Assembly: GCF_024594815.1 (NCBI RefSeq)
Contig: NZ_JANJOU010000012.1
Span: forward strand, 1 to 64,000
Source: Roseomonas populi
Lineage (GTDB): Bacteria; Pseudomonadota; Alphaproteobacteria; Acetobacterales; Acetobacteraceae
Length of the DNA: 64,000 bases
Direction: 5' to 3'
Part shown: positions 44,082-53,209 of the stretch, one piece after another
How the letters are laid out: every line of letters starts with the position of its first letter
Position numbering within the stretch: position 1 is the stretch's first letter
Program-made: the position numbers and the translations under genes
Notes under the pieces: generated by a model
The model's database searches: none
Seen by the model: only the letters and a program-made list of their open reading frames with translations
Told to the model about the DNA's origin: nothing

Positions 44082-44348
44082 TCAGCCCTCTTCGTCCGGG
44101 GGGCCGAGGTGCCGGCTGAGGCTGGCCGCGAGTTCGGCCCGCAGCTCTAGCTGCCCCACCACCTCTCCATTGATCGGCGCTCCCGTGAGGCAGCGCTGCA
44201 TCTCCTGCCGGAGACGGTCGAGGATGTCGTCCTGCTTATGCGGCACAACGTCTCTCAGGGTCCTGCGGACAACGGCACCGACTGCCGCGTCGATCTCCGA
44301 AACCGGAAGTATCGCAGGGTGTCTCAAAATCATGATGGCCGCATTCAT
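44082..44348 (-). CDS. Small unknown protein in lower-GC patch
   Basis: This 88-residue protein has predicted helices (AVGAVVRRTLRDVVPHKQDD and GQLELRAELAASLSRHLG) and an acidic end. Its codons are less GC-biased than those of the neighbours. A small dyad (GCATT-CTGA-AATGC, 44365-44378) lies about 20 bases before the start and could be an operator. I recognise no family. It may have come by transfer. Confidence 0.55.
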   Translation of the reverse strand: MNAAIMILRHPAILPVSEIDAAVGAVVRRTLRDVVPHKQDDILDRLRQEMQRCLTGAPINGEVVGQLELRAELAASLSRHLGPPDEEG

Positions 44349-44509
44349 TCGTACTTACAATAATGCATTCTGAAATGCGTTTAGGTATCAGGGCTTTCCG
44401 ATCACTTGGTTCGCAAAAGTGGAATTAAAACATGTCCCTGTGCCGGGTGCAGGCCTACTCATTTCCTGAAGAATGTCCACCTCAGGGCAAGGTTTGCCAG
44501 GGGTGAGCA

Positions 44510-44683
44510 ATGCCGGTTTTCTCTGACGATCGTTCGCCGGACAACGATAGTACCGAAGGGAAGGTGGAGGCTGTCGACCAGATGCTGGCCGAACTAGTCA
44601 TCTTCGCCAGGGATCAGCGAAGCGCGGCCCTGCACTTCCTGACCGAGGTCGTGGCTGTCCTCGCAGGGAAGGTGCAGAAGTAG
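44510..44683 (+). CDS. Possible 57-residue protein
   Basis: A short frame begins with ATG after an AGGGGTGA-like site. It has an acidic, polar first third (FSDDRSPDNDSTEGK) and an amphipathic helical remainder (VDQMLAELVIFARDQRSAAL). Third-position GC is about 75 percent, lower than in the surrounding genes. It is the mirror of the small gene on the other strand across a ~160-base AT-richer gap, so the two could share a promoter. Between its stop and 44881 I see nothing else. Confidence 0.45.
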   Translation: MPVFSDDRSPDNDSTEGKVEAVDQMLAELVIFARDQRSAALHFLTEVVAVLAGKVQK

Positions 44684-44881
44684 CGGCTGCTCCCCGGCTC
44701 CGATGCGGCGGGCGACGTGGAACTCCCGCCTGTGACCAGCCTCCGCCGTGCGCCGGAACGTCACCCTCGGCCTACCCCGTTACCGCGAGGCGGCACTCCG
44801 AAGGTTCCGTGCCGCCCGCTCCTCTGCCCGGGCCCCTAGGCCGCGATTTCCGCGAGCGGCGCCGGGCGCTTCCCGCCGTCC

Positions 44882-45253
44882 TCACCCCGCTGTTGGATCC
44901 AGGAAGGTAAAGAGGGATGTGATCCGGCCTTCCCGCACCAGCACCACGTCCAGCCCCGTGACGCGCGGCGGCTGCCCCGGCGGGCCGAAGCCCCAGGCGA
45001 GGCGCCCGGCGCCTTCCACGGCCTGGGCGGGGCCGGTCTCCGTGAAGACGAAGCCCGGCAGCTCCTCGTGCAGTCGCTCTACTGCCTTGTCCAGGGCCGC
45101 TTGGCCGTGCTGGGTGCCGTGTGGATCGGCGAAGACGAGGTCCTCCGCGTAGAGTTCCGCGATGGCGGCGCGGCGCCTGGCCGCGTCGCGCTCGCCGAAC
45201 ACCTCGTGCAGGTTGCGCCTCAGCAGGGCGGCGATTCCGGTGTCCTCGCTCAT
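44882..45253 (-). CDS. NTF2-like / SnoaL-type small protein
   Basis: This ~123-residue protein has the cone-shaped NTF2-like fold pattern: an N-terminal helix (RRNLHEVFGERDAARRRAAI), YAEDLVFADPHGTQHG, then strands ending VVLVREGRITSLFTFLDP. Members act as isomerases, cyclases or binding proteins; substrate is unknown. Two ATGs are possible; the inner one has better spacing from GGAGG. It lies directly downstream of the SDR gene, so both probably act on related small molecules. Confidence 0.75.
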   Translation of the reverse strand: MSEDTGIAALLRRNLHEVFGERDAARRRAAIAELYAEDLVFADPHGTQHGQAALDKAVERLHEELPGFVFTETGPAQAVEGAGRLAWGFGPPGQPPRVTGLDVVLVREGRITSLFTFLDPTAG

Positions 45254-45272
45254 TTCCGTCATCCCTCCTGGC

Positions 45273-46028
45273 TCAGACCTGGGCCAGGCCGCCATCGGCG
45301 AAGAGCTCGGCGCCGGCGACGAAGCTGCTGTCGTCGGAGGCGAGGAAGAGCACGGCCCTGGCGATCTCCTCCGGCTCCGCCACGCGGCCCAGCGGCACCT
45401 GGCTCGCCATGTAGTCCAGCAGGCCCTGCTGCTGCGCCGCGTCCGGGCCCGCCAGTTCCACCAGCCCGGTGGTGCGGACCGGGCCGGGGCTGATGACGTT
45501 CACGCGGATGCCGCGCGCCTTCAGGTCCAGGGTCCAGCTGCGGGCGAGGTTCCGCACCGCGGCCTTGGAGGCGCTGTAGAGGCTGAAGGCCGCCGTGCCC
45601 ACCGTGCCGGCGGTGGAGCCGGTGAGGATGACGGAGGCGCCGTCCACCAGCAGCGGCAGGGCCTTCTGCACGGTGAAGACCACGCCCTTCACGTTGCGGC
45701 CGAAGGTGTCCTCGTACTGCTCCTCCGTGATCTCGCCGAGCGGGAGCATCGAGCCGCCGCCGGCATTGGCGAAGAGGACGTCGATCCGCCCCGCATCGGC
45801 CTTCACCCGCTCATAGAGCCGGTTGAGGTCGGCGGACTTCGACGAGTCCGCCTGGATGCCGGTGGCGTTGGGGCCGATCGCGGCCACGGCGGCGTCGAGC
45901 TCCGCCTGCCGGCGCCCGGTGATGAAGACGCGCGCGCCTTCGGCGGCGAAGCGCCGTGCGGTGGCGAGGCCGATGCCGCTGGTGGCACCCGTGACGACGG
46001 CGACCTTGCCTTCAAGTTTGCGGGCCAT
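45273..46028 (-). CDS. Short-chain dehydrogenase/reductase
   Basis: This 251-residue classical SDR has the cofactor site [18 protein letters not shown], the NAG motif LFANAGGGS, the catalytic Ser in [11 protein letters not shown] and the YxxxK motif in [15 protein letters not shown]. The basic residue after the first strand (ITGRRQAEL) suggests NADPH. A GGAG site lies nine bases before the chosen ATG. It is divergent from a LysR gene and upstream of an NTF2-like gene. Confidence 0.9.
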   Translation of the reverse strand: MARKLEGKVAVVTGATSGIGLATARRFAAEGARVFITGRRQAELDAAVAAIGPNATGIQADSSKSADLNRLYERVKADAGRIDVLFANAGGGSMLPLGEITEEQYEDTFGRNVKGVVFTVQKALPLLVDGASVILTGSTAGTVGTAAFSLYSASKAAVRNLARSWTLDLKARGIRVNVISPGPVRTTGLVELAGPDAAQQQGLLDYMASQVPLGRVAEPEEIARAVLFLASDDSSFVAGAELFADGGLAQV

Positions 46029-46128
46029 CTGGAGAACTCCGTGCTGGTTGATCCGATGGCCCGAAGATGTCGCCAGGAGCGTCCTTTCAAAATAGAAAGG
46101 GATGCAATTTATCCTTGCAGGATTGTCG

Positions 46129-47046
46129 ATGTCGCGGCTGCCGGATTTCGAGGCTCTGGCCATGGTCGCCAAGGTGGCGGAGGAGCGGTCCTACGCCGGG
46201 GCCGCTCGCGCGCTGGGCGTCTCCGTCGCCACCGTCTCCCGCGCCGTCACCCGGTTGGAGGAGCGGCTGGGCGGACGGGTGTTCAACCGCTCCTCCCGCC
46301 GCCTGGCGCTGACCGACCTGGGCCGGGGCCTGGCGGAGCGGGCCGGGCGCGTGCTGTGGGAGGCCGAGGAGGCAGAGAATGCGGCGCGGGAGCTGGCGAG
46401 CCGGCCGCGCGGGCTGGTGCGGCTGGCCGTGCCCATGTCCTTCGGGCTGCGCTGGGTGGCGCCGCTGCTGCCGGAGTTCCTGCGCCGCTACCCTGAGATT
46501 TCCGTGGACCTGCACCTGAGCGACGCGAGCGTGGACCTGATCGGGGAGGGCTTCGACGCCGCCCTCCGCATCGCCGTGCTGGAGGATTCCTCGCTGGTGG
46601 CGCGGCGCCTCTGCCCGGTGTCGCGGCTCGTCGTCGCCGCACCCGCCTATCTTGCCCGCAACGGGCGGCCGCAGCACCCCGGCGACCTCGTGGCGCATCA
46701 CTGCCTGGGCTACGCCTATCGCGCGCGGGGCGATTCCTGGCGCTTCGCCGGGCCGGGTGGGGCGGAGGAGGCGGTGACGCCCACCGGCCCGCTGCGGGTG
46801 ACGAACGTGGAGGCGCTGCTGCCCACCCTGCTCGCCGGGCTCGGCATCGCGGAACTGCCGGACTTCATCGCGGCGGAGTACCTGGCGGACGGGCGGCTGG
46901 AGGCGATCCTGCCGGGCTGGCGCCTTGCCTCCGGCGGGCTCTACTTCGTCACCCCCACGGCGCGGAACCGGCCGGCGAAGGTGGAGGCGCTGGCGGCGTT
47001 CATGGCCGAGCGCCTCTCCGGGCGGGGCTGGGGCGGGGTGCCGTGA
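46129..47046 (+). CDS. LysR-family transcriptional regulator
   Basis: This 305-residue regulator has an N-terminal winged helix ([20 protein letters not shown] then [16 protein letters not shown]) and a periplasmic-binding-like effector domain ([12 protein letters not shown] onward). It is of the CrgA/DsdC-like short type. AGGA lies seven bases before the chosen ATG. The intergenic DNA has GGAT-N7-ATCC-N5-GGAT (46100-46123), a candidate site for control of itself and the divergent SDR. Confidence 0.88.
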   Translation: MSRLPDFEALAMVAKVAEERSYAGAARALGVSVATVSRAVTRLEERLGGRVFNRSSRRLALTDLGRGLAERAGRVLWEAEEAENAARELASRPRGLVRLAVPMSFGLRWVAPLLPEFLRRYPEISVDLHLSDASVDLIGEGFDAALRIAVLEDSSLVARRLCPVSRLVVAAPAYLARNGRPQHPGDLVAHHCLGYAYRARGDSWRFAGPGGAEEAVTPTGPLRVTNVEALLPTLLAGLGIAELPDFIAAEYLADGRLEAILPGWRLASGGLYFVTPTARNRPAKVEALAAFMAERLSGRGWGGVP

Positions 47047-47070
47047 CCCGCGCGGCGCGGCAGGGCCGGG

Positions 47071-47619
47071 TCAGGGCCGCGCCAGCTTCCGCACGATGGC
47101 CCGGATCCCGGCCGCCCCGAGCGGCGCCGGATCGACGGAGCGGTGGATCATGAGGCCCTCGATCAGCGCGTCCAGCGCCCTCGCCGTGCCCGGCTCGAAG
47201 TGCTGCCGCAGGGCGGCCTGGCTGCGCTCCATCCAGTCCCTCATCACCGAGCGGAGCGGCGGGTGGCGGGCCGCGAAGGCGTAGAGCTCGTAGCTCAGGA
47301 GGAGGGTGCGCTCGTTGGAGCCGGGTTCGCCGAGGATGATGTCCACGACGGCCTCCTCTGCCTCCTCCGTCGTGCGCGCGGCGCCGAGGCGCCCGGCGAA
47401 CTGCCGCGACATGCTCTCCGCGAGGCGTGTGAAGGCGGTGTGGAGCAGGTCCTCGAGCCCGGCGAAGTGGTAGGTCATCGATCCCAGCGGCACGTCCGCC
47501 CGCTCCGCGACCCTGCGGTGGGTGGTTCCCGCCACGCCGTGCGCGGCGATGACGTCCAGCGCGGCTTCGATGATGCGGTCGCGTCGCTCGGGGTCGTGTC
47601 GGCGGGGCCTGGTGGTCAA
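47071..47619 (-). CDS. TetR-family repressor
   Basis: This 182-residue regulator has the TetR N-terminal helix-turn-helix (RIIEAALDVIAAHGVAGTTH then RRVAERADVPLGSMTYHF) and a helical ligand domain. There is no ATG at the conserved start; a TTG just before the domain gives MTTRPRRHDPERR and is the best choice. A 24-bp palindrome upstream, between it and the divergent acetyltransferase, is a likely operator. Confidence 0.85.
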   Translation of the reverse strand: MTTRPRRHDPERRDRIIEAALDVIAAHGVAGTTHRRVAERADVPLGSMTYHFAGLEDLLHTAFTRLAESMSRQFAGRLGAARTTEEAEEAVVDIILGEPGSNERTLLLSYELYAFAARHPPLRSVMRDWMERSQAALRQHFEPGTARALDALIEGLMIHRSVDPAPLGAAGIRAIVRKLARP

Positions 47620-47671
47620 GTCGCACGTTCCGGTGATCCGCCGTGGCGCCTGGGCTGCCGGGCTTCCCACC

Positions 47672-47695
47672 CGATATGTACGCCTGTACGCATCG
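47672..47695. promoter_or_regulatory. Candidate TetR operator (24-bp imperfect palindrome)
   Basis: The pattern CGAT-NN-GTAC-NNNN-GTAC-NN-ATCG is symmetric at 16 of 24 positions. It lies about 52 bases upstream of the tetR start and ~70 bases upstream of the acetyltransferase start. The position suits dual repression. Confidence 0.5.
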
Positions 47696-47763
47696 TCGCA
47701 AGAGGCCTGGACGGGGTCCTTGTGGACCGGCGGGTGCCCGGGCCGGGTGCTGGAAGGGTGGCG

Positions 47764-48351
47764 ATGCGCAGCGAGCGTGAGAAGATGCTGGCCGGGGAGC
47801 TGTACGACGCCCTCGACCCCGGCCTCGTCGCGGACCGGTACAGGGTCCGGGACCTCTGCCGGCAGCTCAACGCCTCCAGCGATGCGGAGGAGGAGATGCG
47901 GCGCGGGCTCTGCCGGCAGATCTTCGGGAAGGGGGGCGACACGGTCTGGATGCAGCCGCCCTTCCACTGCGACTACGGCTCCAACATCGAGCTGGGCGAG
48001 CGCGTGTTCTTCAACTTCAACTGCGTGGTGCTCGATGTCTGCCGGGTCCGCATCGGCGACTTCACGCTGTTCGGGCCGGGCGTGCAGATCCTCACGCCGA
48101 TGCACCCGCTCGACGCGGCGCTGCGCCGGAAGGAGGAGTACGGCAGGCCGATCGACATCGGCGCGGACGTGTGGGTCGGCGGCGGGGCGCTGATCCTGCC
48201 GGGCGTGACGATCGGCTCGGGCGCGGTGATCGGGGCGGGCAGCGTCGTCACGCGCGACGTGCCGGCCGGTGTTCTCGCCGCCGGCAACCCCTGCCGCATC
48301 ATCCGCGAGATCACCGGAGAGGAGCGGGAAGCGCGGGCGTCCCGCTCCTGA
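47764..48351 (+). CDS. Sugar O-acetyltransferase (maltose/nodulation type)
   Basis: This 195-residue acetyltransferase has the left-handed beta-helix fold. The N-terminal EREKMLAGELYDALDPGL is typical of the Maa/NodL/LacA group. Hexapeptide repeats follow (FFNFNCVVLDVCRVRIGDFT), with the catalytic His in TPMHPLDAALR and the loop GGGALILPGVTIGSGAVIGA. It transfers acetyl from acetyl-CoA to a sugar hydroxyl. It is divergent from a TetR regulator and probably repressed by it. Confidence 0.9.
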   Translation: MRSEREKMLAGELYDALDPGLVADRYRVRDLCRQLNASSDAEEEMRRGLCRQIFGKGGDTVWMQPPFHCDYGSNIELGERVFFNFNCVVLDVCRVRIGDFTLFGPGVQILTPMHPLDAALRRKEEYGRPIDIGADVWVGGGALILPGVTIGSGAVIGAGSVVTRDVPAGVLAAGNPCRIIREITGEEREARASRS

Positions 48352-48385
48352 CGGCAGGCCCGGAAAGGCCCCGGGCGCGCGGCGG

Positions 48386-49174
48386 TTACCCGGCGGCCCG
48401 CACCAGCGGCTCCAGCCCCGTCTTCTGCAGCGCGGGCGCCGCCTCGGGGGAGGCGAGGTAGCGGATCAGGGCGCGGGCCGCCTCCGGCTCCCGCGCGTTC
48501 GCCGCGATGCCCGCGCAGAAGATGGTGGGCTGCTGCACGGCCTCCGGGATGGTGCCTAGGTAGTCGATCCCCTCGATCGGCAGCAGCTCGCTCACCTGCT
48601 GAAAGCCGATCTCGGCCTCGCCGCGCGCCACCACCGTGCCCACGCGCTCGCTGTAGATGCGGCGGCTCTTGGCCATCAGCTCGTCGTGCAGGCCGAGCTT
48701 CCGGTACATCTCCGTCTCGATGTAGACGCCGCTCGCGCTGGCCGAGTAGGCGATGGACTTCGCGGCCAGCAGGGCCTGGCGGAAGGATTCCAGGCTGGAG
48801 ATGTCGGGCCGCGGCGCGCCCTTGCGCACGGCCATGCCGATGAGGGAGCGGGCGATGTCCACCCGGCTGCCCGGCTGGGCCTGGCCCTTGGCGATCAGCG
48901 CCTCCAGCCCGTCCGCCGCCAGCAGCACCACGTCCGCCGGCTCCCCCCGCGCCAGGCGCTGGGGGATGGCATCGGGCGCCGCGCCCATGGAGGCGCCCTG
49001 GTGGGTGGTGAGCTTGTGGCCCGTGCTGCTCTCGAAGCCCGGGATCAGGGAGCGGTAGGCGGCGGTGAGGCCGCCCGAGGTCAGCACCACCACCTCCGCC
49101 GCCGCGGCGCGGCGGGCGAGGAAGGGCAGGGCGGCGGCGCCCAGCAGCAGGGCGCGGCGCGAGGCGTGGATCAT
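48386..49174 (-). CDS. ModA-like periplasmic binding protein
   Basis: This 262-residue protein has a signal peptide (ASRRALLLGAAALPFLARRA) and a type II binding fold of the ModA/extracellular molybdate-binding kind (EVVVLTSGGLTAAYRSLIPG, GEPADVVLLAADGLEALIAK, SASGVYIETEM). No ModB or ModC genes are adjacent. It may serve a remote transporter or bind another oxyanion or small organic ligand. A small dyad (49181-49199) lies in its promoter side. Confidence 0.82.
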   Translation of the reverse strand: MIHASRRALLLGAAALPFLARRAAAAEVVVLTSGGLTAAYRSLIPGFESSTGHKLTTHQGASMGAAPDAIPQRLARGEPADVVLLAADGLEALIAKGQAQPGSRVDIARSLIGMAVRKGAPRPDISSLESFRQALLAAKSIAYSASASGVYIETEMYRKLGLHDELMAKSRRIYSERVGTVVARGEAEIGFQQVSELLPIEGIDYLGTIPEAVQQPTIFCAGIAANAREPEAARALIRYLASPEAAPALQKTGLEPLVRAAG

Positions 49175-49317
49175 GGCGGTCCTCCCGGTTTGGCGGGAGG
49201 CTAGAGCCGATTTCCCGGCAGTGGAACCGCGGGCGCGGGGGGGGCGCCTTCCCGGCCGGCCTCCCGGCGATGTTCATGCGTATTCCGGAATGGACGGCGG
49301 CGTGGCATTCCCGTCCG

Positions 49318-50235
49318 ATGCTCAGGCAAGCCCTCCGCCGCCTTCGCGCCTGCCTTGTCGCGGCCCTTCCGCTCGCCCTCCCGGCCTGCGTGGCTCCCTG
49401 CGATGGAGGGCCGAGCACCACGGTGGGGGTGGCGCTGCAGAACCGCCTTCCCGTCATGCCGGTGGAGGTGAACGGCAGGCCAGTTCCCTTCGTGATGGAC
49501 ACGGGGGCCTCCCTCACCACCCTCCTGCCGGAGGGCGTGGCCGTGCTGGGCCTGCCCGTGGACCGGCTGCGCTTCTCCAGCGGCGTGGGGATCGCCGGCG
49601 AGACGCGGGCGCAGAACGTGCTGCTCTCCCGGATGCGGGTGGGAGGGCACGACCTGCGGAATTTGTCGGTCCCGGTCGCCGCCTATTCCCGGCCGGGCGG
49701 GGCGCGCGTGGCGGGGCTGCTCGGCGCGGACCTGCTGCGGATCTCCGAGGTCGAGCTGGACATGCCGGCCCGCCGCGTGACCCTGCATGACGGGCGCCGG
49801 TGCCGCCTGGCGGCGATGCCCGGGCAGGGCGCCTACGACGCCATCCCCGTCGCGCTCGTGGGGGGCGGGCTCATGGTGCTGCCGGTCGAGGTGAACGGGC
49901 AGCCGATGCGGGCCCTCTTCGACACGGGGGCCGAGGCCAGCCTGCTCCGGCGCTCCCTGGCGCCCGCGATCGGGGTGACGGAGCAGGAAGTGACGAGGCT
50001 TCCGATGGGGACCGCCCATGGGATCGGGACGGGGGGCGTGGAGGTCCGCCTGCTCCGGGGCGTCACGGTCCGGATCGGGGCGGAGAGGATGGCCGGTGCG
50101 TCACTGCTCCTCGGGCCCTTGCCGGCCTCCGCCCCTTTCGACCTCATTCTCGGGCAGGACTACATCGGGGGGCGGCGGTTCTGGCTCTCCTATGCCGAGC
50201 AGCGCCTCTACGTGCAGAGGCCCGGCGGGCGCTAG
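49318..50235 (+). CDS. Lipoprotein with two tandem retropepsin-like aspartic protease domains
   Basis: This ~305-residue protein starts with a lipoprotein signal (ACLVAALPLALPAC, Cys24). It then has two related halves. Each has an active-site DTG (D61 in FVMDTGASLTTL, D202 in LFDTGAEASLL) and the later hydrophobic-hydrophobic-Gly motif (GLLGADLL, LILGQDYI). Retroviral-type proteases work as dimers of one such unit, so this chain could fold as a built-in dimer facing the periplasm. The start is uncertain: an in-frame ATG 48 bases upstream is possible, and neither has a good ribosome-binding site. Confidence 0.8.
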   Translation: MLRQALRRLRACLVAALPLALPACVAPCDGGPSTTVGVALQNRLPVMPVEVNGRPVPFVMDTGASLTTLLPEGVAVLGLPVDRLRFSSGVGIAGETRAQNVLLSRMRVGGHDLRNLSVPVAAYSRPGGARVAGLLGADLLRISEVELDMPARRVTLHDGRRCRLAAMPGQGAYDAIPVALVGGGLMVLPVEVNGQPMRALFDTGAEASLLRRSLAPAIGVTEQEVTRLPMGTAHGIGTGGVEVRLLRGVTVRIGAERMAGASLLLGPLPASAPFDLILGQDYIGGRRFWLSYAEQRLYVQRPGGR

Positions 50236-50285
50236 ACCGCCGGAGGGCGGGAGCGGGATGGCGGGGGAGCCGGCCATCCGCGGCC

Positions 50286-51005
50286 TCAGAGCAGGGCCCG
50301 CAGCAGCACCGGCGCCAGCAGGGCACTGACGAGGGCATTCAGCGCCATGGCGATGCCGGCGAAGGTGCCGGCCACCGGGTTCACCGTGAAGGCGCGGGCC
50401 GTGCCCAGCCCGTGCGCGGCCAGCCCCGCCGCGAAGCCGCGGGCGCGCATGTCCTTCATCCCCATGGCGTTCATCACGGGGGTGACGATCACCGCCCCGA
50501 TGGCGCCGGTGATGAGGACGAGGACGGCCGCCAGGGCCGCATCCCCGCCCAGGCTCTCCGCGATGCCCATGGCGATGCCGGTGGTCACCGATTTCGGCGC
50601 GAGCGAGGCGAGGACGGGGCCGGAGACGCCGAGGGCGCGGGCGATCAGCAGGGCGGAGAGCATGGCGGTGATGGAACCCGCCAGCAGCGCCGCCGCCATG
50701 GGCAGGAGAGAGCGCAGCACGGTGTGCCGGTTGCGGTAGAGCGGCACGGCCAGCGCGACGGTGGCGGGGCCGATGAGGAAGTGCACGAACTGCGCGCCCT
50801 CGAAATAGGTGCGGTAGGGCGTGCCGGTCGCGTAGAGGACGCCCGCCGCGATCACCACGGCGATGAGCATGGGGTTCGCCACGGGGTGGCGCCGCAGCAG
50901 GGCCGAGATCCGGTCCGCCGCCAGGTAGGCCAGCAACGTGACCGTCAGCCAGAGGAGCGGCGTGCGGGAGAGATAGACCCAGAGAGAGAAATCGGGGTCG
51001 CTCAT
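50286..51005 (-). CDS. LrgB/CidB-family membrane protein
   Basis: This 239-residue protein has about seven membrane segments and the LrgB family motif (SLAPKSVTTGIAMGIAESLG, HGLGTARAFTVNPVAGTFAG). With LrgA it forms a holin/antiholin-like or metabolite-export pair that affects autolysis and, in some bacteria, pyruvate or glycolate traffic. It overlaps the lrgA stop by four bases. Confidence 0.93.
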   Translation of the reverse strand: MSDPDFSLWVYLSRTPLLWLTVTLLAYLAADRISALLRRHPVANPMLIAVVIAAGVLYATGTPYRTYFEGAQFVHFLIGPATVALAVPLYRNRHTVLRSLLPMAAALLAGSITAMLSALLIARALGVSGPVLASLAPKSVTTGIAMGIAESLGGDAALAAVLVLITGAIGAVIVTPVMNAMGMKDMRARGFAAGLAAHGLGTARAFTVNPVAGTFAGIAMALNALVSALLAPVLLRALL

Positions 51006-51385
51006 GCGCCGGCCTCCTCCTTGCTGCCGCGGCCCGTCATGCGGGCGACGGCGACGAAGACGAGGGCGGTGACGACAAGGCCGAGCAGGGTGGAGACCAC
51101 CAGCGAGGCGGCGAGCGCGAACCAGTGGGCCGCCAGCACGTCCATCCGGTTCACCACCCCCACCCCGGCCGGGACGAAGAGGAGGGTGAGGTTCATCAGC
51201 AGCCCGTCCGCCGGGCCGGTGACGAAGCGGGTGTCCAGCGGTTCTGCCAGCAGGTCATTCCCGAGCAGCAACAGGAGCAGGAGCACCATGCCGACCACGG
51301 GGCCGGGCAGGGGCCAGCCCGTGCCGTGCACCAGCGCCTCCCCCACGAGTTGGCAGAGAAGGATGAGGGCCGCGCCAGGGATCAT
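51002..51385 (-). CDS. LrgA/CidA-family holin-like protein
   Basis: This 127-residue protein has four membrane segments and the typical PLPGPVVGMVLLLLLLLGND and LLFVPAGVGVVNRMDVLAA stretches. It is co-translated with lrgB. No LytSR regulator is adjacent. Confidence 0.92.
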   Translation of the reverse strand: MIPGAALILLCQLVGEALVHGTGWPLPGPVVGMVLLLLLLLGNDLLAEPLDTRFVTGPADGLLMNLTLLFVPAGVGVVNRMDVLAAHWFALAASLVVSTLLGLVVTALVFVAVARMTGRGSKEEAGA

Positions 51386-51552
51386 GGGTGGGGTTTAGCG
51401 AGGATCGTGCCGGGGCGGCCCCGCGATCCCGTCGCATCGCCCATGCCGCCCCGTGGGAGGGGCCGGGGAAGTCCCGCGCGGAGGTGATGGGCCCCCGGCT
51501 TTCCCGCGGGAGCGGCCCTCCGTAACCTCCGCCCGATTCGGAGGGGGCCAAC

Positions 51553-53163
51553 ATGGCGGACGGGATCGAGGCGGCCTGGGACCGGGTTGCGGAGCTGGCG
51601 CGCACCCCCGGGGCGGGCGCCATCCGCCCGCTGATGGCCGATGCGGCCCGGGCGGCGCGCCTTACCCGCCGGGCGGGGGACGTGCTGGCGGACCTGACCA
51701 AGACCTCCCTTTCCGCCGAGGTGCTGGACGCGCTGCTGGCCCTGGCCGGGGAGCGCGGCGTGCTGGCGGCGCGGGACGCCATGGCGCGCGGCGAGGCGAT
51801 CAACACCACCGAAGGCCGCGCCGTGCTGCACATGGCGCTGCGCGGGCCGCGTGGGGCCTTCAAGGCCGGAAGCGAGGACGCCTCCGCCGAGGTGCACGAC
51901 ACGCTGGACGCCATGCGCGCCTTCTGCGCCCGGGTGCATGGGGAACAGCGCTTCACCGACGTGGTGAACATCGGCATCGGTGGCTCCGACCTCGGGCCGC
52001 AGATGGCGGCGCGGGCGCTGTGGCGCGCGGGGATGCCGATGCGCGCCCACTACCTCTCCAACGTCGATGGCCATGCCTGGGAGGCGATGCGCCACGGGCT
52101 GGACCCGGCGCGCACCCTGGTTCTGGTGGCGAGCAAGACCTTCACCACCGCCGAGACCATGGCCAACGCCCACCTGGTGCGGGACTGGCTGCGGGCGGGG
52201 CTGGGCGAGGCGGAGGCGGGGGCGCATCTCGTCGCGCTCTCCACCAACCTGAAGGCCACTGCCGCCTTCGGCGTGCCGGAAGGGCAGGTCTTCGGCTTCA
52301 AGGATTGGGTTGGCGGGCGCTTCTCCATGTGGTCGGCCATAGGGCTCTCGGTCGCGCTGGCCTGCGGGTGGGAGGTGTTCCAGGCGCTGCTGGACGGCGC
52401 GCGGAGGATGGACGAGCACTTCCTCTCGGCCCCGGCCGAGGAGAACCTGCCCCTGCTGATGGCGCTGGCGGAGGTGTGGCACGTGGACATGCTGGGCTAC
52501 CCCACCCGCGCCGTGCTGCCCTATGACGAGCGCCTGGGCCGCTTCCCCGCCCATCTCCAGCAGGTGGAGATGGAGAGCCTGGGCAAGCGCGTGACGTTGG
52601 GCGGGCTGCCCGTTTCCCGCCCGACCGGCCCGGTGGTGTTCGGCGAGCCCGGCACCAACGCGCAGCACTCCTTCATGCAGCTGCTGCACCAGGGCACCAC
52701 GCCTGTTCCCGCCGACATCGTGCTGGTGGCGAACCCCGACCACGGCTTCGAGGAGAACCACCGCCAGCTTCTCGCCAACGGCCTCGCCCAGGCCGAGGCC
52801 CTGCTGCGCGGCCGGGACGCGACGGAGGTGCGGGAGGAGATGGAGGCGAAGGGGATGGACGCCGCCGCCATCGCGGCGCTGCTGCCCCACCGCCTCTTCC
52901 CCGGCGACCGTCCCAGCACCACCCTGCTGATCCCGCACCTGGATGCGGGCACGCTGGGGCAGCTCGTCGCGCTCTACGAGCACAAGGTGTTCTGCCTCGG
53001 CGCGCTGTGGAACGTGAACGCCTTCGACCAGTGGGGGGTGGAGCTGGGCAAGCAGCTCGCGGGGGTGCTGGTGCCGGAACTGGCGCCAGGGGCGAAGCCG
53101 GGGGCGCACGATCCCTCCACCACGGCGCTGATCGCGGAGATCCACCGGCTGCGCGGGGAATAG
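51553..53163 (+). CDS. pgi: Glucose-6-phosphate isomerase
   Basis: This 536-residue enzyme interconverts glucose-6-phosphate and fructose-6-phosphate. The signatures NIGIGGSDLGPQMAARAL, GRFSMWSAIGLSVALA and NAFDQWGVELGKQLAG are present. Catalytic Glu (GEPGTNAQHSF region), His and Lys positions look intact. A GGAGGGGG site precedes the ATG. It probably forms its own transcript. Confidence 0.97.
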   Translation: MADGIEAAWDRVAELARTPGAGAIRPLMADAARAARLTRRAGDVLADLTKTSLSAEVLDALLALAGERGVLAARDAMARGEAINTTEGRAVLHMALRGPRGAFKAGSEDASAEVHDTLDAMRAFCARVHGEQRFTDVVNIGIGGSDLGPQMAARALWRAGMPMRAHYLSNVDGHAWEAMRHGLDPARTLVLVASKTFTTAETMANAHLVRDWLRAGLGEAEAGAHLVALSTNLKATAAFGVPEGQVFGFKDWVGGRFSMWSAIGLSVALACGWEVFQALLDGARRMDEHFLSAPAEENLPLLMALAEVWHVDMLGYPTRAVLPYDERLGRFPAHLQQVEMESLGKRVTLGGLPVSRPTGPVVFGEPGTNAQHSFMQLLHQGTTPVPADIVLVANPDHGFEENHRQLLANGLAQAEALLRGRDATEVREEMEAKGMDAAAIAALLPHRLFPGDRPSTTLLIPHLDAGTLGQLVALYEHKVFCLGALWNVNAFDQWGVELGKQLAGVLVPELAPGAKPGAHDPSTTALIAEIHRLRGE

Positions 53164-53209
53164 GGCGTTCGAGGGAGGGGCGGCCTTCCCGGCGGCGGTT
53201 GACGCCTGG

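Noticed and set aside
48386-49174. ModA-like gene considered as part of a molybdate transport operon
   Set aside because: No modB, modC or regulator gene is adjacent, so no operon is claimed.
49181-49199. Small inverted repeat considered as another copy of the four-hairpin element
   Set aside because: It is a single short stem without the GGAA loop or partner hairpins.
51386-51552. Search for tRNA or small RNA genes in intergenic gaps
   Set aside because: No cloverleaf or CCA-type ends were recognised here or in the other gaps.
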